Part shown: positions 62,491 through 64,000 of the stretch, in pieces
Layout: every line of letters starts with the position of its first letter
Position numbering within the stretch: position 1 is the first letter of the stretch
Source of the DNA: Pythium myriotylum
Taxonomy: Eukaryota; Oomycota; Peronosporomycetes; Pythiales; Pythiaceae
Assembly: GCA_023091665.1 (NCBI GenBank)
Contig: JALJCQ010000012.1
Span: forward strand, 682,001 to 746,000
Length of the DNA: 64,000 bases
Reading direction: 5' to 3'
Program-made: the position numbers and the translations under genes
Notes under the pieces: model-generated
What the model was told of the DNA's origin: nothing
What the model saw: only the letters and a program-made list of their open reading frames with translations
Databases searched by the model: none

Positions 62491-62508
62491 CCCCCCCCCC
62501 CCCCCCCC
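62491..62508. repeat. Poly-C run (18)
   Basis: This is a homopolymer just upstream of the first RING gene, prone to length error. Confidence 0.9.
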
Positions 62509-62709
62509 ATATCTTTCGGATCGTCCTCTAGAAAATCAGCCAATCCCGGCTGTAATTAGAACGCGTCTACTGAACTTGTGCTTCCAATGCGACAAGAAGT
62601 GGTGCTCTCACACAAGCTCAAAACGACATGGAGTCTCGCTCATTTCCAACGTCACTTATAATACTTCATAAGTAGTACATAGCTATCCATTCGAGCTCCC
62701 AGTAAATCA

Positions 62710-64000
62710 TCACACATCGGCGATCTCGAGTTTGCACAACGGGCAACTGTTGTTTTCGCGTACCCACCCACTCACGCACTCTTCGTGGAAGACATGAGCG
62801 CATGGAAGCGTGAGCGCTACGTCGCCCTCTGAGAATCCATACTGGCAAATAATGCATCTAATTGCGAGCGAACTAGCTGCGTCAGTGCATCATACCATAC
62901 CCAGTGATAACTCTCACACACGTACGAAATATCGTCGCTACTTCGTGTAGTCCAGCGATGGGTCGGCAAACTAGAGAGTACTTGGACGGCCACTTGTCTC
63001 CACCTCTCCTTCTTCACATCGCCGACCTCCTCTCCAAGACGCAGCAGCTCTTCGTACGTCATGTTGTCTGGGTCAACTGCTGCATCGTGCAGGTGCTGGC
63101 CACGTCCACGATTTGTTCCCACAGCTTGACTAATCTCGCGGTCGTGGTGGCGACGAGGAGGCTCGTCGCTCATGGCGGCGAGTTGATCTCGGTATTCCTG
63201 GAGCGCGGCCATATTCTGATCCTACGAGGTCAGTATCCGGGCTATTCCAACTCTTGACAACTCATCGTACCTCTTGGTGCTGTAGGTACTGGGCGAGTGC
63301 GATCGAAGCAGCCTCGTCCGAGTCGGTTGCCTCTGTCAATACGGCAGGAATTGCAGGAATCGAGTCTGAGTCCGATTTCGACTCTTCGTGAACTACCGGA
63401 GACCGCCGCGCAGCCACCCGTCTCCCCAGGGCTTGCTCACTGTCTTCCTCGTCCAGATTGTGGCGTCGAACGTTGGCCCGTGTGAGTTGTGGCGATTCTT
63501 CGGAGGCATTCGGTCCAAGCCGCGGTCGAGGACGCGAGATCGGATCCGGTATAGCGAAGTCCAAGTGGCGGCGTCTACCAGCAGCACGAAGTGGAAGCGT
63601 CGAGGCGGGTGGTGCAGGAGGCGGCAGAGAGTTTGGTGATGCCCTCGCAGCAACGCGAGCACTGCGGCGGGTCGCGGAACCAGACGCGGTCGCTGCTCGC
63701 CGCGCAGTCACTCCATCAAGAGGAGTCGATGGACTCTCGGCGATGATGTCTTCAGAAGCCTAGAGAATCCTGACTCAGTCCACCGGGCTGCATCACTGTA
63801 CGCAATGCTTCTTCACGCTTCGTACCTCCAGGGGACGTCTCGTTCCTGTCGTGACCGGGGACGCGAGGCTCGTGCGTCGACTTGCCACGGGGCTCGTGAG
63901 ATCAATCACGCCATCCCGTGCCTCCTCACGCTGCGGCGAGCGCGCTGTGGGCGAGTTGGAGCTGCTCGCCGTGCTGGACACGGGCGAGCTCTGTCTCGAT
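62710..64000 (-). CDS. BIG BROTHER-like RING-H2 E3 ubiquitin ligase, copy 2 (5' end cut by window edge)
   Basis: Four exons are visible: 64000-63826 (open at the edge), 63759-63271, 63215-62920 and 62857-62710 (introns 66, 55 and 62 nt, consistent phases). The RING is CIICQYGFSEGDVALTLPCAH with VFHEECVSGW and CPLC, and the same helix YEELLRLGEEVGDVKKERW precedes it. The N-terminal region is long, disordered and rich in Arg, Ser, Pro and Ala. It is a tandem paralogue of the preceding gene with a much longer N-terminus. The start codon lies beyond the window. An E3 ubiquitin ligase role is inferred from the RING. Confidence 0.82.

Overview
The window looks like nuclear DNA of an oomycete (water mould). 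It is compact and GC-rich, with intergenic spacers often only 45-500 bp. About 55 short GT-AG introns can be read, nearly all 52-96 nt, several with a CTAAC-like branch site. The gene set fits the group: a 7TM receptor fused to an INPP4-type phosphatase, a CDPK, flagellar/ciliary genes and a GH53 secreted hydrolase. The genus cannot be fixed from sequence alone. No rRNA, tRNA, CRISPR array, virus or transposon was recognised.

Layout. 0-5 kb: the 5' end of a kinesin (-), COX10 (+), NAR1 (-). 5-17 kb: the receptor-INPP4 fusion (+), a coiled-coil protein (-), an ankyrin/TPR protein (+), a kinesin-10 (+). 17-27 kb: a DIS3-like RNase (+), a myristoylated-type CDPK (-), TCF25/Rqc1 (-), an EDR2-C/DUF1336 protein (-). 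27-32.6 kb: an MBOAT acyltransferase (+), GH53 copy 1 (+), a histidine phosphatase (-), a DTW-domain tRNA modification protein (+). 32.7-40.8 kb: an uninterrupted 8-kb TOR kinase gene (+). 40.9-51 kb: GH53 copy 2 (-), a 1.2-kb gene-poor gap, NOC3 (+), a tetraspanin-like protein (-), a SMARCD/BAF60 subunit (+), a C2HC zinc-finger protein (+). 51-64 kb: a two-RCK potassium channel (-), tandem MYND-type methionine aminopeptidases (+), a TMEM138-like protein (-), EXO1 (+), and two tandem BIG BROTHER-like RING genes (-), the second cut by the right edge.

The genes are mostly unrelated housekeeping and signalling functions packed head-to-head or tail-to-tail, not an operon-like system. Themes are growth and signalling (TOR, CDPK, receptor-phosphatase, K+ channel), ribosome and RNA biology (NOC3, TCF25/Rqc1, DIS3-like, DTWD1), and genome or chromosome maintenance (EXO1, SMARCD, kinesin-10, NAR1).

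The most striking signals are: (1) the inverted GH53 pair, identical over 891 bp including the intron but about 22% different in the last coding part, which points to gene conversion; (2) the receptor-INPP4 fusion; (3) a voltage-gated-type K+ channel gene with an intron inside its selectivity-filter codons and two apparent introns of only 32 and 34 nt; (4) start codons split from, or directly followed by, introns in TCF25 and NAR1.
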